From Mariniphaga sp041684965 (GTDB lineage: Bacteria > Bacteroidota > Bacteroidia > Bacteroidales > Prolixibacteraceae): 64,000 bases of DNA. The DNA is taken from NCBI GenBank assembly GCA_041684965.1, contig JAWLGR010000006.1, forward strand, positions 124,001 through 188,000. Direction: 5' to 3'. Shown here piece after piece: positions 26,742-36,519 of the stretch. Position 1 is the stretch's first letter, and each line of letters begins with the position of its first letter. The position numbers and the translations under genes are program-made. The notes under the pieces are model-generated. The model ran no database searches and was not told the origin of the DNA. It saw nothing but the letters and a program-made list of their open reading frames with translations.

Positions 26742-27623
26742 CTAATACATGACAATTATTTCACGATTCTTCATATACTCCAGTTGATGCTTTGGTATTT
26801 TGTTGTCCATCAGATTGAGATATTCAAGATGTTTTAAATCATAAAGCGGTGAAATATCGTCAATCTGATTCCCTGATAAATCAATTACCCGCAAGTTAGA
26901 CAGATTACTCAATACATCAATGTAACCGATTTCATTGTTGGCCAGATACAATTCCTCAATCCGGGTAAGATTCCATAAATCAGTTATATCAGAAATTTCA
27001 TTGTTCGAAAGATCAAGTACTACCACATGTTTCAAATGTTCAATGCCAAACAACGATGTGATACCACTGAACTCCATTTCAAATTCTTCAAGGTCCCGAA
27101 GGTACCAGGTTGGGAAATAAACTTCGAGATGACCGTATTCCCGTAATTTTACTGCATTATAAAATGATCTTTCCACCTCTTCAGGCTCATGGTCTTCATC
27201 CTCATTTTCGTTGAATGTGTGATAGTAACCATAAGGGTCATCAGATACTTCATCCCATACATATTCCGGGTTATAGTCAATATCATCATCTAAATCCAGT
27301 AATTCTACGCTGATGTTGTCAATTTCACCCGCTATCAGAATATGTGCATGCTGTTCCAGATCTTCTTTATTTTCCTCCTGATAGGATTTATGAAGCAGTT
27401 TTCTGTAATATTCTCCCCTGTCGGGGTGATACAGCATAATCAACCTCGAAAAGCATTTTGCATCCTTTTCTTCATCAATTAAAACGTATTTTGAAATTTT
27501 ATTGGCTAAATTCCTGATTTCTGAATAGTTCCTGTTTTTATATAAATCAATCAACTTACCGGTTATACGGTTTAGGTTCTCATCCGAATAAGCATCCAGC
27601 AATTCTTTATACAAATCTTTCAT
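26742..27623 (-). CDS. Leucine-rich repeat protein
   Basis: The 293-residue protein has no signal peptide. Its N-terminal half is charged and helical, with an acidic middle (EDEDHEPEEVERS). Residues about 180-290 form four or five SDS22/internalin-type repeats of 22 residues: HLKHVVVLDLSNNEISDI, RIEELYLANNEIGYI, NLRVIDLSGNQIDDIS and HLEYLNLMDNKI. LRRs of this kind bind proteins. It probably stays in the cytoplasm. No function can be assigned from its neighbours; the gene downstream is the dehydrogenase, 72 bases away. Confidence 0.85.
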   Translation of the reverse strand: MKDLYKELLDAYSDENLNRITGKLIDLYKNRNYSEIRNLANKISKYVLIDEEKDAKCFSRLIMLYHPDRGEYYRKLLHKSYQEENKEDLEQHAHILIAGEIDNISVELLDLDDDIDYNPEYVWDEVSDDPYGYYHTFNENEDEDHEPEEVERSFYNAVKLREYGHLEVYFPTWYLRDLEEFEMEFSGITSLFGIEHLKHVVVLDLSNNEISDITDLWNLTRIEELYLANNEIGYIDVLSNLSNLRVIDLSGNQIDDISPLYDLKHLEYLNLMDNKIPKHQLEYMKNREIIVMY

Positions 27624-27962
27624 TCCGGGAATTTTATTTTAAAACCTTGTTCCTGCTAATTTGCCCCAAATATCATTCTAAATATCCAGTTTCAGAATTT
27701 CTGCAATGTTGAACAATTATAAAAACATTTCAGTCTTTTCTATGTGAATTATCTTGCACAAAATGGGGAAAAATTTCCCAAACAAACACTTCAAAACCAC
27801 ACGGAAAATGTTGTTATGGGATAAAAAATAAAAATAAGAAGCAGGAATAAAGCGGTATCACAGTTGAATTATATTCTCAATCGCCAAAATTTAATATTCG
27901 GCACAGAATTGTATAGAGTAGAAATCGACAGAAATAATTACAAACACTAAAATTGATTAATT
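27624..27962. other. Divergent spacer between LRR gene and yciE-like gene
   Basis: AT-rich sequence that must hold the start signals of both flanking genes. I see no exact TAnnTTTG element, hairpin or additional gene in it. Confidence 0.5.
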
Positions 27963-28457
27963 ATGGCTCAAAAGTTGAATGATTTAAAAGACTTATTGCA
28001 GTATGAACTAAAAGATTTATACAGCGCAGAAAACCAAATATCCAAGGCATTGCCAAAGCTGGCCAAATCAGCAAAGAATACAAAATTACGCAACGCTTTT
28101 GAAAAACATATTGAACAAACCAAACATCAGATTGAACGGCTGGAAAAAGTTGCTTCCGAATTAAAACTCGACATTAAAGGTGAAGACTGTGAAGCGATGA
28201 AAGGCCTGGTAAAGGAAGGTGAAGATATGATGCATGAAAAGGCTGCAGACGCCGTTCATGATGCAGGCCTCATAGCTGCTGCCCAGCGTGTGGAACATTA
28301 TGAGATTGCAGGATATGGCACCGTTGTCCGTTATTTGCAGATGCTCAATATGAAAGACGCAGCAAAAATGATGGAAGAAACTTTGAAGGAAGAAAAAGAA
28401 ACAGATAAGAAACTTTCTCAAATTGCCGAAGATGTAAACGCAGATGCAATGAAATAA
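27963..28457 (+). CDS. DUF892 ferritin-like protein (YciE/YciF family)
   Basis: The 164-residue four-helix-bundle protein has YciE/YciF signatures: LKDLLQYELKDLYSAENQIS, FEKHIEQTKHQIERLEKV, DAGLIAAAQRVEHYEIAGYG and a C-terminal EETLKEEKETDKKL helix. Carboxylate and histidine ligands for a di-metal site (E in YSAEN, EQTKH, EHYEIAGY, EEKETDK) are all in place. Family members are induced by osmotic and general stress in enterobacteria, but their reaction is not established. It is a single gene. Confidence 0.92.
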   Translation: MAQKLNDLKDLLQYELKDLYSAENQISKALPKLAKSAKNTKLRNAFEKHIEQTKHQIERLEKVASELKLDIKGEDCEAMKGLVKEGEDMMHEKAADAVHDAGLIAAAQRVEHYEIAGYGTVVRYLQMLNMKDAAKMMEETLKEEKETDKKLSQIAEDVNADAMK

Positions 28458-28846
28458 AACATTCAATTATATTTTTTAAATGTAACAGCAAAGAGATCAG
28501 CCGGATATTATACTAGGAACAGAGTTTCTTAAGATGAATTTCCAACAAGTCCCCTCAGAAATTCTCACTCATTCCAATCCATTGGAAATTTATTCTGCTA
28601 AATAGTCGTTCTGCAAATAATGAAGGCTGGTCTTTTTATTTTTACCTCCAAATTATAAAACTCTGTCGCCTCTGAGGTGCAGGGTTTTAATTTTTACATT
28701 TAGTTCAACTGCGTGACTCCCATTATCTTATCACTCCAAAAGAAATTTGAAGTTATAAAAATAAATAAAAATTTAGCAAAACTTAACTGGCCGGACAAAG
28801 CAGAAAGGCAGCCTTATTTATAAATCATTTACACACCAGGTGAAGT
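28458..28846. other. Gene-free spacer
   Basis: This part of the 1.4 kb gap between the ferritin-like gene and the AsmA gene shows no open frame of plausible coding character and no clear hairpin. Confidence 0.5.
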
Positions 28847-29011
28847 GTTTTCAGATAGTTTTCAGATAGTTTACCGATAGGTAAAAGGTTATACCTGAGT
28901 CTATCTAAATTGAAGTTTTCTTCGATTTAAATTCGAATCATATTTGTAATAAACTCGCAAAATCGCGAATTTGTATCGAATTAACATCGAATAAACATCG
29001 AATAAACAACA
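28847..29011. repeat. Tandem repeat with 11-bp period, copy 2
   Basis: Fifteen consecutive 11-base units fit this stretch. It opens with GTTTTCAGATA twice and GTTTACCGATA, passes through less similar units, and closes with GTAATAAACTC, GCAAAATCGCG, AATTTGTATCG, AATTAACATCG, AATAAACATCG and AATAAACAACA. The last six units align one-for-one with the array at 7604-7713, but the central unit GCAAAATCGCG is the near reverse complement of GCGATTTTGCG there. No coding frame crosses it. Confidence 0.7.
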
Positions 29012-29437
29012 AAGAAATACACAATTTGAATACCGTGATATAAATCATAATTATTAACTTCTTTCCTGCTGCTGCAGCACTACACAATGTTTGAATTCGA
29101 TTTTAGGACAGTAAGGTTTTTAAAAGTATCGTTTCCATTCTACTACCCCCTTTTTGCCAGTAAAAAATATAGAACTTCATTTCACAACTTGTATAAAAAT
29201 CAAAACAACAATAAATAAAAAATGTACCTGGCTTAGGTATATGGCAGAAGAATGGAATATCACAAACCGGGTTTTGTAAGCAGGAGAATATTCCGGTAAC
29301 TTTTCCTAATTATTGGAGGTGGGGAAATATATGCTATCAGAATAATAGCTCCACCAAACAAATAACAACCTTGCAGTAAAGACAACCTGCCAGGTTACGC
29401 AGGTAATTAAAAACTACTTGTTTACAGGTTTATAAAG
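29012..29437. other. Gene-free spacer before the IS relic
   Basis: No plausible gene, promoter or hairpin is seen between the 11-bp repeat array and the insertion-sequence relic. Confidence 0.45.
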
Positions 29438-29723
29438 AGGTGTCTGAAAGAGTTTGTCATTTTTCACTTTTTCTTTGAACTATGCACAAAACCTAACGAA
29501 AATCCCTATGAACGGCTAAAAAAGCGACTGGAAGTAATTCCTGAGCAAAAGATTAGCATTCTTCACGATTGTTATCTCAGAGTTGAGAATTTAAGAGCAA
29601 GAGGTTAGCATGTTTCCAAAGAAATCTGATACTGTGAAAAGTTAGTATTACCTATTTGCCAGTGGCTGATGCAGGGATAATATTTTTGCAGAAAAATAAT
29701 TAGCAGCCTTTTTCAGAAACTCC
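29438..29723. mobile_element. Small relic of an insertion sequence (about 286 bp)
   Basis: The left end AGGTGTCTGAAAGAG (29438-29452) and the right end CTTTTTCAGAAACTCC (29708-29723) are imperfect inverted repeats sharing TCTGAAA, of the type found at the ends of several Bacteroidota insertion sequences. Between them, an open stretch at 29471-29608 reads FFELCTKPNENPYERLKKRL and then EVIPEQKISILHDCYLRVEN before TAG. I do not recognise this peptide. It is too short for a transposase, so this is an internally deleted copy or a MITE-like element. Confidence 0.45.
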
Positions 29724-29838
29724 ATTTAAGGCGGATTCAGAGTAATTCAAGCTCTAAAAAATTCAGAAACCACTAACACATCGCATATCTTCATTTCAGC
29801 ACTAACTTATTAATGCTCTTCAAGAAATTTAATCATTA

Positions 29839-32304
29839 TCATTTAAAGATATTTTTAAGACCTTCTCCAATTTTATTAATTGATTTTTGAATATCTTCCT
29901 TAGAGGATTTCTTCACTTCCTCCACAATTTGTTTACGGGCATCTTCAAGATTCACGTTAACATCGGGTTTTTCAACAGCTCCTTTGAGAACTACAGAGGC
30001 AGGTATTGTTTGAATCCGTTCCTGACCAGGGATCATATTGAGAATTTTTTGGATTTCCGGCCCAAATGCATCCCGTTCAACAATAAAATCAAGTTTCATA
30101 TCTAATAAATTCTGTGTGTTCAGATTTCCTGCTATTGTAGCTTCCTGCCCTGCAATACGCGTTTTAAATGGTCGCAGCACAACAGTACCATTCGTTATTT
30201 CAACCGAGGCAGAGAAATCATCCACAGCAATATCTTTAAGTCTTTCAGCCTTGAGTAATCCTTTTAGCTGACTGAATAGAGGGGAATCAACGATCCGCAC
30301 GCTTTCAGTAGTAAATTTTCCACCGCCATTAACTGTTTGCGGAATCAGGTTAAAATCAGAAGTTAACTGTCCATTCATTTTCAGTTGTGTACTTAAGTAT
30401 CCCTGACTTCGGCCGGCAATTGGCATGATTCGCTGCAGCCCTGAAAATGTTTGAAAAGTTTTGGGTATTTCAATCTCAGTAACATCAAAACCAAAATCAA
30501 AAAGTGGCTGGTTTTCGGGAGTATTTTGATACGAACCCGTCATTGTAACCTGCCCTCCAAGGGTCTGCATGATCAGGTTATCAAGTACCAGCTTTTCATC
30601 ACGGGCAGTAATCAATCCTTTTACGTCAGTTAAAGGCAGGCGGTCAAAAATTACCTGCCGGATTTCAGATTGAAATGTAAAATCAATATTGGCAGGAATA
30701 TCAAAAGCCATTGCTTCATCTGCCTGTTCAGGCTCCGGCCCTTCATCAACCTGCAGGCGCATCAGTTCATTCATATTTACCATTGTGGAATTTAGCCGGA
30801 GTGTTCCTGCAAGTACACCATCCTTGAATACATAATTCAGGTAATTGGTAACCTTTCCTGAAAAACGAAAATTGCTTTGACCGATGTTCATAACCATATT
30901 ATCCAGGGTAATTGCCTGCGGACTGAAGTTAAGTTTCCCATCGGGAATATTTATCTGTTGAGTTAAAGAAGCTGCTTCATAAATAAAATTAGTCAGTGAC
31001 ACAGTGCCATCCGACTGAATATTGTTGTAATCTTCATTTTCTATGGCAGAATAATTTCCCCTGAACAACAGGTTTGCATCTATTTCCCCTGACATGTTCA
31101 CACTGTCGAGAGGAAGTGCATCTTTTAAATGATTCAGGTTAACATTACCAGTAAATCTTCCGTCGAAATAGGGATCAGAAACCAGGTTTCTCAATCTGAG
31201 GGTTAGATCAACAGGACTGTTTTTTACTTCAGCATGGGCACTGCGAATATCAACTTTTGTTGAATCGAGAATGCCCTGAGGTTTGGTAACCACAACATCA
31301 GCCGAAATGTTCTTTATTTCCTCAGGTAAATCGGTATAATGCAGATTTCCATTCGCAACATCAATTTTCAGATTAAAAGCAGGATATTCTTCCTCGTAAT
31401 AAAAACCGCTGACAGTACCTTCTATCGAAGCCGTTCCACTGGTTTCAAAACCTTCAAGATATTCCTCGAAAGTTGGAGGAACAAGTGCCAGGAAATTATC
31501 AAATCCCGATTGTTTTGTTTTTAGCTGAAGGCTAAAAAACATGGTATCATTGGGAATTTGAATCATTCCGGTTAATTCAAGGGGCAACCGGTTAACCAAC
31601 AATTCGTTTTCCTGGATGGAAATATCCATTTTTTCATAATCCACGTTTAATACTGTCCGGGTAGCTAACGATAGGTTCGAAATATAACTGGTACCATCGT
31701 AACTTAAAAAAAACTGCTCCGCACCTCCCTCAGCCAAAAGTTGTGCAGCTGTTCCATACATTTCGCCTGAAATATTGAAATTGAGGCCTGCCAACCGGAG
31801 CAACATATTGGCTTCCCTGTCATCGTATACGAACAGACCATTAATAATTTCTACTTTTTCAAGCTTTAGTTCCATGTCACTTTCTGTAGTTTCTTCTGAA
31901 GGTTCACCCTCTGGCACAATATCCCAGTTAACGTTTCCGCTTTGACCGACAATCAGGTTAAGCCGGGGCTGTTCAAGAACTATCTCCTCGATACCAATTT
32001 GTTCCTGACGGAACAATTGACCCAGGGAGGTTTTTGTTCTCACAGAGGGTACCATTAAAAGAGTATCGGAACGAAATTCATCCCGCCCGGTAACCGATAC
32101 TTGCACTAATTCAAGCGTTATTTTTGGAAAATTGCGGAAAAAGGAAAGCTTCAGGTCGGCAAATTCAACTTCTGCATTTACATTTTTATTAATTACCGTT
32201 TTAGTCTTTTCCAGCAGAGGCCCTTTAAAAAGCAGGGGAACAACGGCAAGGGTTACTAATAACAAAGCCACCAATATGCCAATAATAATGAGTACTTTTT
32301 TCAT
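29839..32304 (-). CDS. AsmA-family inner-membrane protein
   Basis: The 821-residue protein has one N-terminal membrane helix (VLIIIGILVALLLVTLAVVPLLF) and a very long periplasmic part made of repeating beta strands, as in AsmA/DUF748 proteins related to the bridge-like lipid-transfer superfamily. AsmA features are visible in KVEIINGLFVYDDREANMLL, NLNHLKDALPLDSVNMSGEI, VRIVDSPLFSQLKGLLKAE and FKTRIAGQEATIAGNLN. It is thought to affect outer-membrane lipid homeostasis. A gap of about 170 bases separates it from cinA upstream on the same strand. Confidence 0.9.
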   Translation of the reverse strand: MKKVLIIIGILVALLLVTLAVVPLLFKGPLLEKTKTVINKNVNAEVEFADLKLSFFRNFPKITLELVQVSVTGRDEFRSDTLLMVPSVRTKTSLGQLFRQEQIGIEEIVLEQPRLNLIVGQSGNVNWDIVPEGEPSEETTESDMELKLEKVEIINGLFVYDDREANMLLRLAGLNFNISGEMYGTAAQLLAEGGAEQFFLSYDGTSYISNLSLATRTVLNVDYEKMDISIQENELLVNRLPLELTGMIQIPNDTMFFSLQLKTKQSGFDNFLALVPPTFEEYLEGFETSGTASIEGTVSGFYYEEEYPAFNLKIDVANGNLHYTDLPEEIKNISADVVVTKPQGILDSTKVDIRSAHAEVKNSPVDLTLRLRNLVSDPYFDGRFTGNVNLNHLKDALPLDSVNMSGEIDANLLFRGNYSAIENEDYNNIQSDGTVSLTNFIYEAASLTQQINIPDGKLNFSPQAITLDNMVMNIGQSNFRFSGKVTNYLNYVFKDGVLAGTLRLNSTMVNMNELMRLQVDEGPEPEQADEAMAFDIPANIDFTFQSEIRQVIFDRLPLTDVKGLITARDEKLVLDNLIMQTLGGQVTMTGSYQNTPENQPLFDFGFDVTEIEIPKTFQTFSGLQRIMPIAGRSQGYLSTQLKMNGQLTSDFNLIPQTVNGGGKFTTESVRIVDSPLFSQLKGLLKAERLKDIAVDDFSASVEITNGTVVLRPFKTRIAGQEATIAGNLNTQNLLDMKLDFIVERDAFGPEIQKILNMIPGQERIQTIPASVVLKGAVEKPDVNVNLEDARKQIVEEVKKSSKEDIQKSINKIGEGLKNIFK

Positions 32305-32471
32305 AACCGTATTTCTTTTAACTGTTTATAGCCTGAACTGTCTAAGGTTTTCATTATAAGGAATTAATTGTATTTCAATTTCAAAATTAAATAAAACAGG
32401 ATAATTTTTATGACAATAAGTGTTAAAGAGATACAATTTAGATATTTAATTGGATTTTGATCGTTCGATTT

Positions 32472-33740
32472 TTAATCACCGGAAGACTTCTGGTCATCCA
32501 GAATCATTCTCCTAAGCATTTGCAAAGCTGTCTGGCTGGAGCGGACTATATTCCTTTCACGGTTTTCACCAAAGATATATTTTTTTGCAATTGTATGACT
32601 GGGGCCGGCTACAGCAATCCACACCGTTCCCACAGGTTTCTCATCGGTTCCTCCCCCCGGACCTGCTATTCCCGTAGTTGCCATAGAATAGTTTGTTCCC
32701 AGTGCTTCTTTCACACCCTCAGCCATTTGACGGACAACCTGTTCGCTCACAGCTCCAAACAAATTTAAATCCTGTACCTGTACGTTTAGAAATTTCACCT
32801 TTATGTTGTTGGAATAAGCTGTGATTCCTCCTTTATAAAATTCTGAACTTCCGGGTACAATTGTTATCAGATGAGAAATGTATCCACCCGTACAACTTTC
32901 AGCTACTGCCAGAGTCTGCTTTTTATCAATAAGCATCCGGCCCGTCACTTCAGCCAATGTTTCATTATCAAAGCCAAAAATGTATTCAGGGATAAGCTGT
33001 TTAAGCCGTTCTGTTTCATCGTATACCTGTTGCTTTATTTCCTCCAGGCTCACTCCAATAGCCGATAAACGTAACCTTACAGTCATAGGATTCGGAAGAT
33101 AGGCCAGCTTAATATTTTTGGGAAGTGATGATTCCCAATTTTCAATTCGTTCGGCCAGCATCGACTCCGGCAGACCCTGGGTTTGTACTGTTTTATGAAA
33201 AATAGCTTTTATTTTATCCTTCTTTTGCAGCCGGGGCAGGATTTCATGCTCCACAAGATACATCATTTCAAAAGGTACCCCCGGAACTGAAATGAAAATG
33301 GTATCGTTTCTTTCAAACCACATTCCCGGAGCAGTACCTGCTCTATTTGGCAACACCAGGCAATCTTCCGGCATTAATGCCTGGTCGCGGTTCAATCTGT
33401 TTAAATCAATGTTACGATTTTTAAAACGTTCCTGTATCCATTTAAAAGTAGGTTCATGAAAAACCAATTTTGTTTGGAAATAACGGCACAATGCAATTTT
33501 GGTAATGTCATCCTTTGTAGGGCCTAAACCTCCTGTAAGTAAAACCAAATCCACTTTTTCCTCTGCACTTATGAGCGCTTCAGTAATATGATCCACATCA
33601 TCATGCACCGAAGTTATCTGGTATATTTCAATTCCGTTTAAATTAAATTGTTCAGCAATCCATGCCGAATTGGTATCGATTATCTGGCCAATAAGAATTT
33701 CATCGCCAATTGTTATTATTTCAGCTTTCACTATTTTCAA
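32472..33740 (-). CDS. cinA: CinA / nicotinamide-nucleotide amidase
   Basis: The 422-residue protein has an N-terminal MoCF-like domain (KAEIITIGDEILIGQIIDTN, VLLTGGLGPTKDDITK, PNRAGTAPGMWFE) and a C-terminal CinA amidase domain (TLAVAESCTGGYISHL, VPGSSEFYKGGITAYSN, ATTGIAGPGGGTDEKPVGTVW). The amidase half deamidates NMN in pyridine-nucleotide recycling; the N-terminal half has ADP-ribose pyrophosphatase activity in studied members. Its first 20 bases overlap the 3' end of the M48 protease gene, so the two are probably translated from one transcript. Confidence 0.95.
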   Translation of the reverse strand: MKIVKAEIITIGDEILIGQIIDTNSAWIAEQFNLNGIEIYQITSVHDDVDHITEALISAEEKVDLVLLTGGLGPTKDDITKIALCRYFQTKLVFHEPTFKWIQERFKNRNIDLNRLNRDQALMPEDCLVLPNRAGTAPGMWFERNDTIFISVPGVPFEMMYLVEHEILPRLQKKDKIKAIFHKTVQTQGLPESMLAERIENWESSLPKNIKLAYLPNPMTVRLRLSAIGVSLEEIKQQVYDETERLKQLIPEYIFGFDNETLAEVTGRMLIDKKQTLAVAESCTGGYISHLITIVPGSSEFYKGGITAYSNNIKVKFLNVQVQDLNLFGAVSEQVVRQMAEGVKEALGTNYSMATTGIAGPGGGTDEKPVGTVWIAVAGPSHTIAKKYIFGENRERNIVRSSQTALQMLRRMILDDQKSSGD

Positions 33741-34968
33741 ATTTTTTCAGATGCTTCAATCGTTGTAACAACGGAGGATGCGAATAGTTAAAAAACACAT
33801 AGGATGGATGAGGAGTAAGATTACTAAGGTTTTTTTGTGATAGCTTTTTCAATGCCTCAGCCAATGGATTGGGATTGTATTTACTTGCAGCATATGCATC
33901 TGCCTGATACTCATTCCTGCGTGAAAGCTGGTTCATAAAAATCCCCAAAATAAAAGATACCGGGGAATATAAAATACCAAAGGCAATCAAACCTATGTGG
34001 AAATTTGGCTCTTCTACTCCCAATGCCCTGCTGAGCAAAGGATTGTCAATAAGTAATGAAAAAATGAACAGTACGATACCTGTCTGCAGCAATGAAATAA
34101 CCAATCCCTGCAAAACATGTTTCTTCTTATAATGCCCTATTTCATGAGCAAGAACAGCAACAATTTCCCCGGTTTCCATTTCTTCTATAAGTGTATCGTA
34201 AAGTACAATCCGTTTTTTACCACCAAATCCAGTGAAATAGGCATTGGCTTTTGAAGAACGTTTTGAACCATCGATTACATAAATATTATCCAATCTGAAA
34301 TTGGCCTTATCTGCAAATTTTTGAATGGCATTTCTTAATTCGCCTTCTTCCAAAGGTGTCTGTTTGTTAAAAAGCGGGACAATCAGGTTTGAATAAAACA
34401 TTGTCATGAAAATACTAAAGATAGCAACAACAGCCCATGCATATATCCAGAACATTTCCTGAATGTGACTGTAAATAAAAATAATGAGCGCCAGGATACC
34501 GCCTCCAATGATTGCTCCAAGCAATAAACCTTTTACCTCATCCAGGATAAAGGTTTTTAAAGTAGTCCTGTTAAATCCATATTTTTCCTCTATTACAAAA
34601 GTGTCATAAATAGAAAAGGGAAGATGAAGGAGATGCGAGGCAAAAAGAATTATTCCGAAAAAAAGCAAGGCAGCTACTATTGGATTGGATGTAATTTCCC
34701 ACACAAGAGCATCAACAAAAGCAAAACCACCCAATAAAAACATTGCAAGAATTGCTACAAAACTCACCGTTCCGGAAAGGATACCGAAACGGTGTGTTTC
34801 TCGCTGGTAAGCTTGTTGTCTGGCGTATTTATCTTTATCGTATATATCCTTCAATTCATTGGGGAGCGTTTTCCCCATATTTTTTACATTCAGATATTCC
34901 AGGTAATTTTCAAATAAAAACTCACTGGTAATGATGGCAATTATTATCCAAAAAATGATTAGGTGCAT
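33721..34968 (-). CDS. M48-family zinc metallopeptidase (Ste24/CAAX protease-like)
   Basis: The 415-residue membrane protease has the zinc motif VLAHEIGHYKKKH (His275, Glu276, His279) and the downstream glutamate in NEYQADAYAASKY. It contains the Ste24-type N-terminal domain and several membrane helices (about 1-20, 62-85, 100-125, 150-175, 180-205, 290-310, 325-350). Bacterial members are usually quality-control proteases. The gene overlaps cinA by 20 bases, and a -7 promoter element lies just upstream. Confidence 0.93.
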   Translation of the reverse strand: MHLIIFWIIIAIITSEFLFENYLEYLNVKNMGKTLPNELKDIYDKDKYARQQAYQRETHRFGILSGTVSFVAILAMFLLGGFAFVDALVWEITSNPIVAALLFFGIILFASHLLHLPFSIYDTFVIEEKYGFNRTTLKTFILDEVKGLLLGAIIGGGILALIIFIYSHIQEMFWIYAWAVVAIFSIFMTMFYSNLIVPLFNKQTPLEEGELRNAIQKFADKANFRLDNIYVIDGSKRSSKANAYFTGFGGKKRIVLYDTLIEEMETGEIVAVLAHEIGHYKKKHVLQGLVISLLQTGIVLFIFSLLIDNPLLSRALGVEEPNFHIGLIAFGILYSPVSFILGIFMNQLSRRNEYQADAYAASKYNPNPLAEALKKLSQKNLSNLTPHPSYVFFNYSHPPLLQRLKHLKKFENSES

Positions 34969-34992
34969 TTCTTCTTTTATTTAATTGAAATG

Positions 34993-35009
34993 CAAAGTTA
35001 GCAAAAGTA
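34993..35009 (-). promoter_or_regulatory. Two overlapping -7 promoter elements for the M48-cinA operon
   Basis: On the minus strand TACTTTTG (35009-35002) and TAACTTTG (35000-34993) both match TAnnTTTG and lie 25-41 bases before the ATG at 34968. Neither has a good -33 box. Confidence 0.55.
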
Positions 35010-35226
35010 CCAGTGAAAGGCTGCTGAAAACTTCCTTGATATTTTATCGATTATATAATTCATGATTGCTGGAAAAATATTACAAAAGAATTATTGTCAT
35101 AAGTCAATGGAAGTATCAGAGTTTTTTGTGTAAATAGTCTACAATATTTTGAGGATTTCAACACCTGTCATTCAATTAAAAAGCTGGAAGATCAATAAAA
35201 ATGTTTTTTTGCAAAATTTTTAAGAT

Positions 35227-35234
35227 TATATTTG
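35227..35234 (+). promoter_or_regulatory. -7 promoter element of the ThuA-like gene
   Basis: TATATTTG matches TAnnTTTG and lies 40 bases before the ATG at 35275. A T-rich run at 35203-35210 is at roughly the -33 distance. Confidence 0.55.
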
Positions 35235-35274
35235 TTTGTCAACATCATTTAACCTGTATTAATAAAATCGCGGT

Positions 35275-36045
35275 ATGAAAATAATAGCAATCACCCTGAT
35301 TATGAACACCATTTTTTCGTTAGCTATGTGTGGTCAGGAAAATAAACCGGAGTTTGAATCGCCTTCACAAATTCTGATATTCACAAAAACCGCCGGCTAC
35401 CGGCACCAGTCGTTGTCATCAGGTTTAAAAATGCTTTATGATTTAAGTGCCGGGCAAAACTGGATTTTAACATCAACTGAAGATGCTTCACTTTTTAACG
35501 ATAAATTTCTGTCATCAATTGATGTGGTAGTTTTTTTAAATCCTACCGGAGACGCATTGTCAGATTCAGAACAAGCTTCCTTTGAAAACTTTATGAAAAC
35601 AGGTAAGGGAATGGTTGGTATTCATGCTGCTGCCGATTTTGAATACGACTGGCCTTTTTATGGGCAGATTCTTGGCGGATGGTTTAAAAATCACCCTCCT
35701 TCGCAGGAAGGAACAGTAATTTTTGAAGACCACAATCATCCGGCTATGATTCCCTTTAAAGGAATGAAATCGTATACTACTTTTGATGAATGGTATACTT
35801 TTAAATCAAACCCGCGAAAGAATGCGAATGTGAATGTGCTCGCTACTCTTGATGAAAGCAGCATAAAAAAATACAATAACGATGACTGGCGTATGGGGGA
35901 TCATCCCATTATTTGGTGGCAGGAAACAAATGGAATGCGTACCTTTTATACTGGCTTTGGCCACACCCATGAAGCATTCCAGGATGAAAAAATTATTGAC
36001 CACATTAAAAATGCCATTAACTGGGCTGCCAAAAGATTGAACTGA
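35275..36045 (+). CDS. ThuA-like domain secreted protein
   Basis: The 256-residue protein has a signal peptide (MKIIAITLIMNTIFSLAMCGQ, possibly lipid-modified at Cys19) and a ThuA/trehalose-utilisation-type flavodoxin-like domain: QILIFTKTAGYRHQSL, DVVVFLNPTGDALSD, GKGMVGIHAAADFEYDWPFY, HPIIWWQETNGMRTFYTGFG and a final HIKNAINWA. ThuA domains often accompany secreted carbohydrate-active enzymes, but the reaction is unknown. It appears to be a single gene. Confidence 0.9.
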   Translation: MKIIAITLIMNTIFSLAMCGQENKPEFESPSQILIFTKTAGYRHQSLSSGLKMLYDLSAGQNWILTSTEDASLFNDKFLSSIDVVVFLNPTGDALSDSEQASFENFMKTGKGMVGIHAAADFEYDWPFYGQILGGWFKNHPPSQEGTVIFEDHNHPAMIPFKGMKSYTTFDEWYTFKSNPRKNANVNVLATLDESSIKKYNNDDWRMGDHPIIWWQETNGMRTFYTGFGHTHEAFQDEKIIDHIKNAINWAAKRLN

Positions 36046-36133
36046 AAGATGCAGGAAAGATGAAAATCCGCATATGATTTTTCAAATTCATTTATGAAAT
36101 CAAACTTATTCCCGGATTTTGGGTTTTATTGAG

Positions 36134-36424
36134 ATGGGGAATGAAAATATAAAACACAAAAACCGGAGAATAAAACTGGGAATTTTTCTGATAATTTTTT
36201 CCGGTGTATTCTTTGCCGCAACTATTATATTTCCCTTAACCCAACTACCTCTCAGAACGAAAGTGATTGCCTCCACAACCAGCCTGGTGCTCATGGAAAT
36301 CGTATTCTGGTCTGGAGGAATATTAGTTGGCAAAGAACTTTTTACCCGGTACAAAAGAAAGTTAAATCCTGTAAACTGGTTTAAAAAATCCCCAAAATCC
36401 ACAGAAGAAAACGTTAATGATTAA
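36134..36424 (+). CDS. Small two-helix membrane protein (transporter suffix domain-like)
   Basis: The 96-residue protein has two hydrophobic helices (LGIFLIIFSGVFFAATIIFPL and STTSLVLMEIVFWSGGILVG) and a basic C-terminal tail (KELFTRYKRKLNPVNWFKK). It fits the small family annotated as transporter suffix domain proteins, whose function is unknown. I chose the ATG at 36134; the frame is open 15 bases further upstream to TTG. It lies 96 bases before the FGE gene on the same strand. Confidence 0.7.
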   Translation: MGNENIKHKNRRIKLGIFLIIFSGVFFAATIIFPLTQLPLRTKVIASTTSLVLMEIVFWSGGILVGKELFTRYKRKLNPVNWFKKSPKSTEENVND

Positions 36425-36519
36425 AGAACGCATAAACCCTTCTATTTTTTTTTGGTTTATTCAGGAGAATAAAACATCTTTATATCACAATTGCAAAAAG
36501 GATAAAATTCATATTTCAG

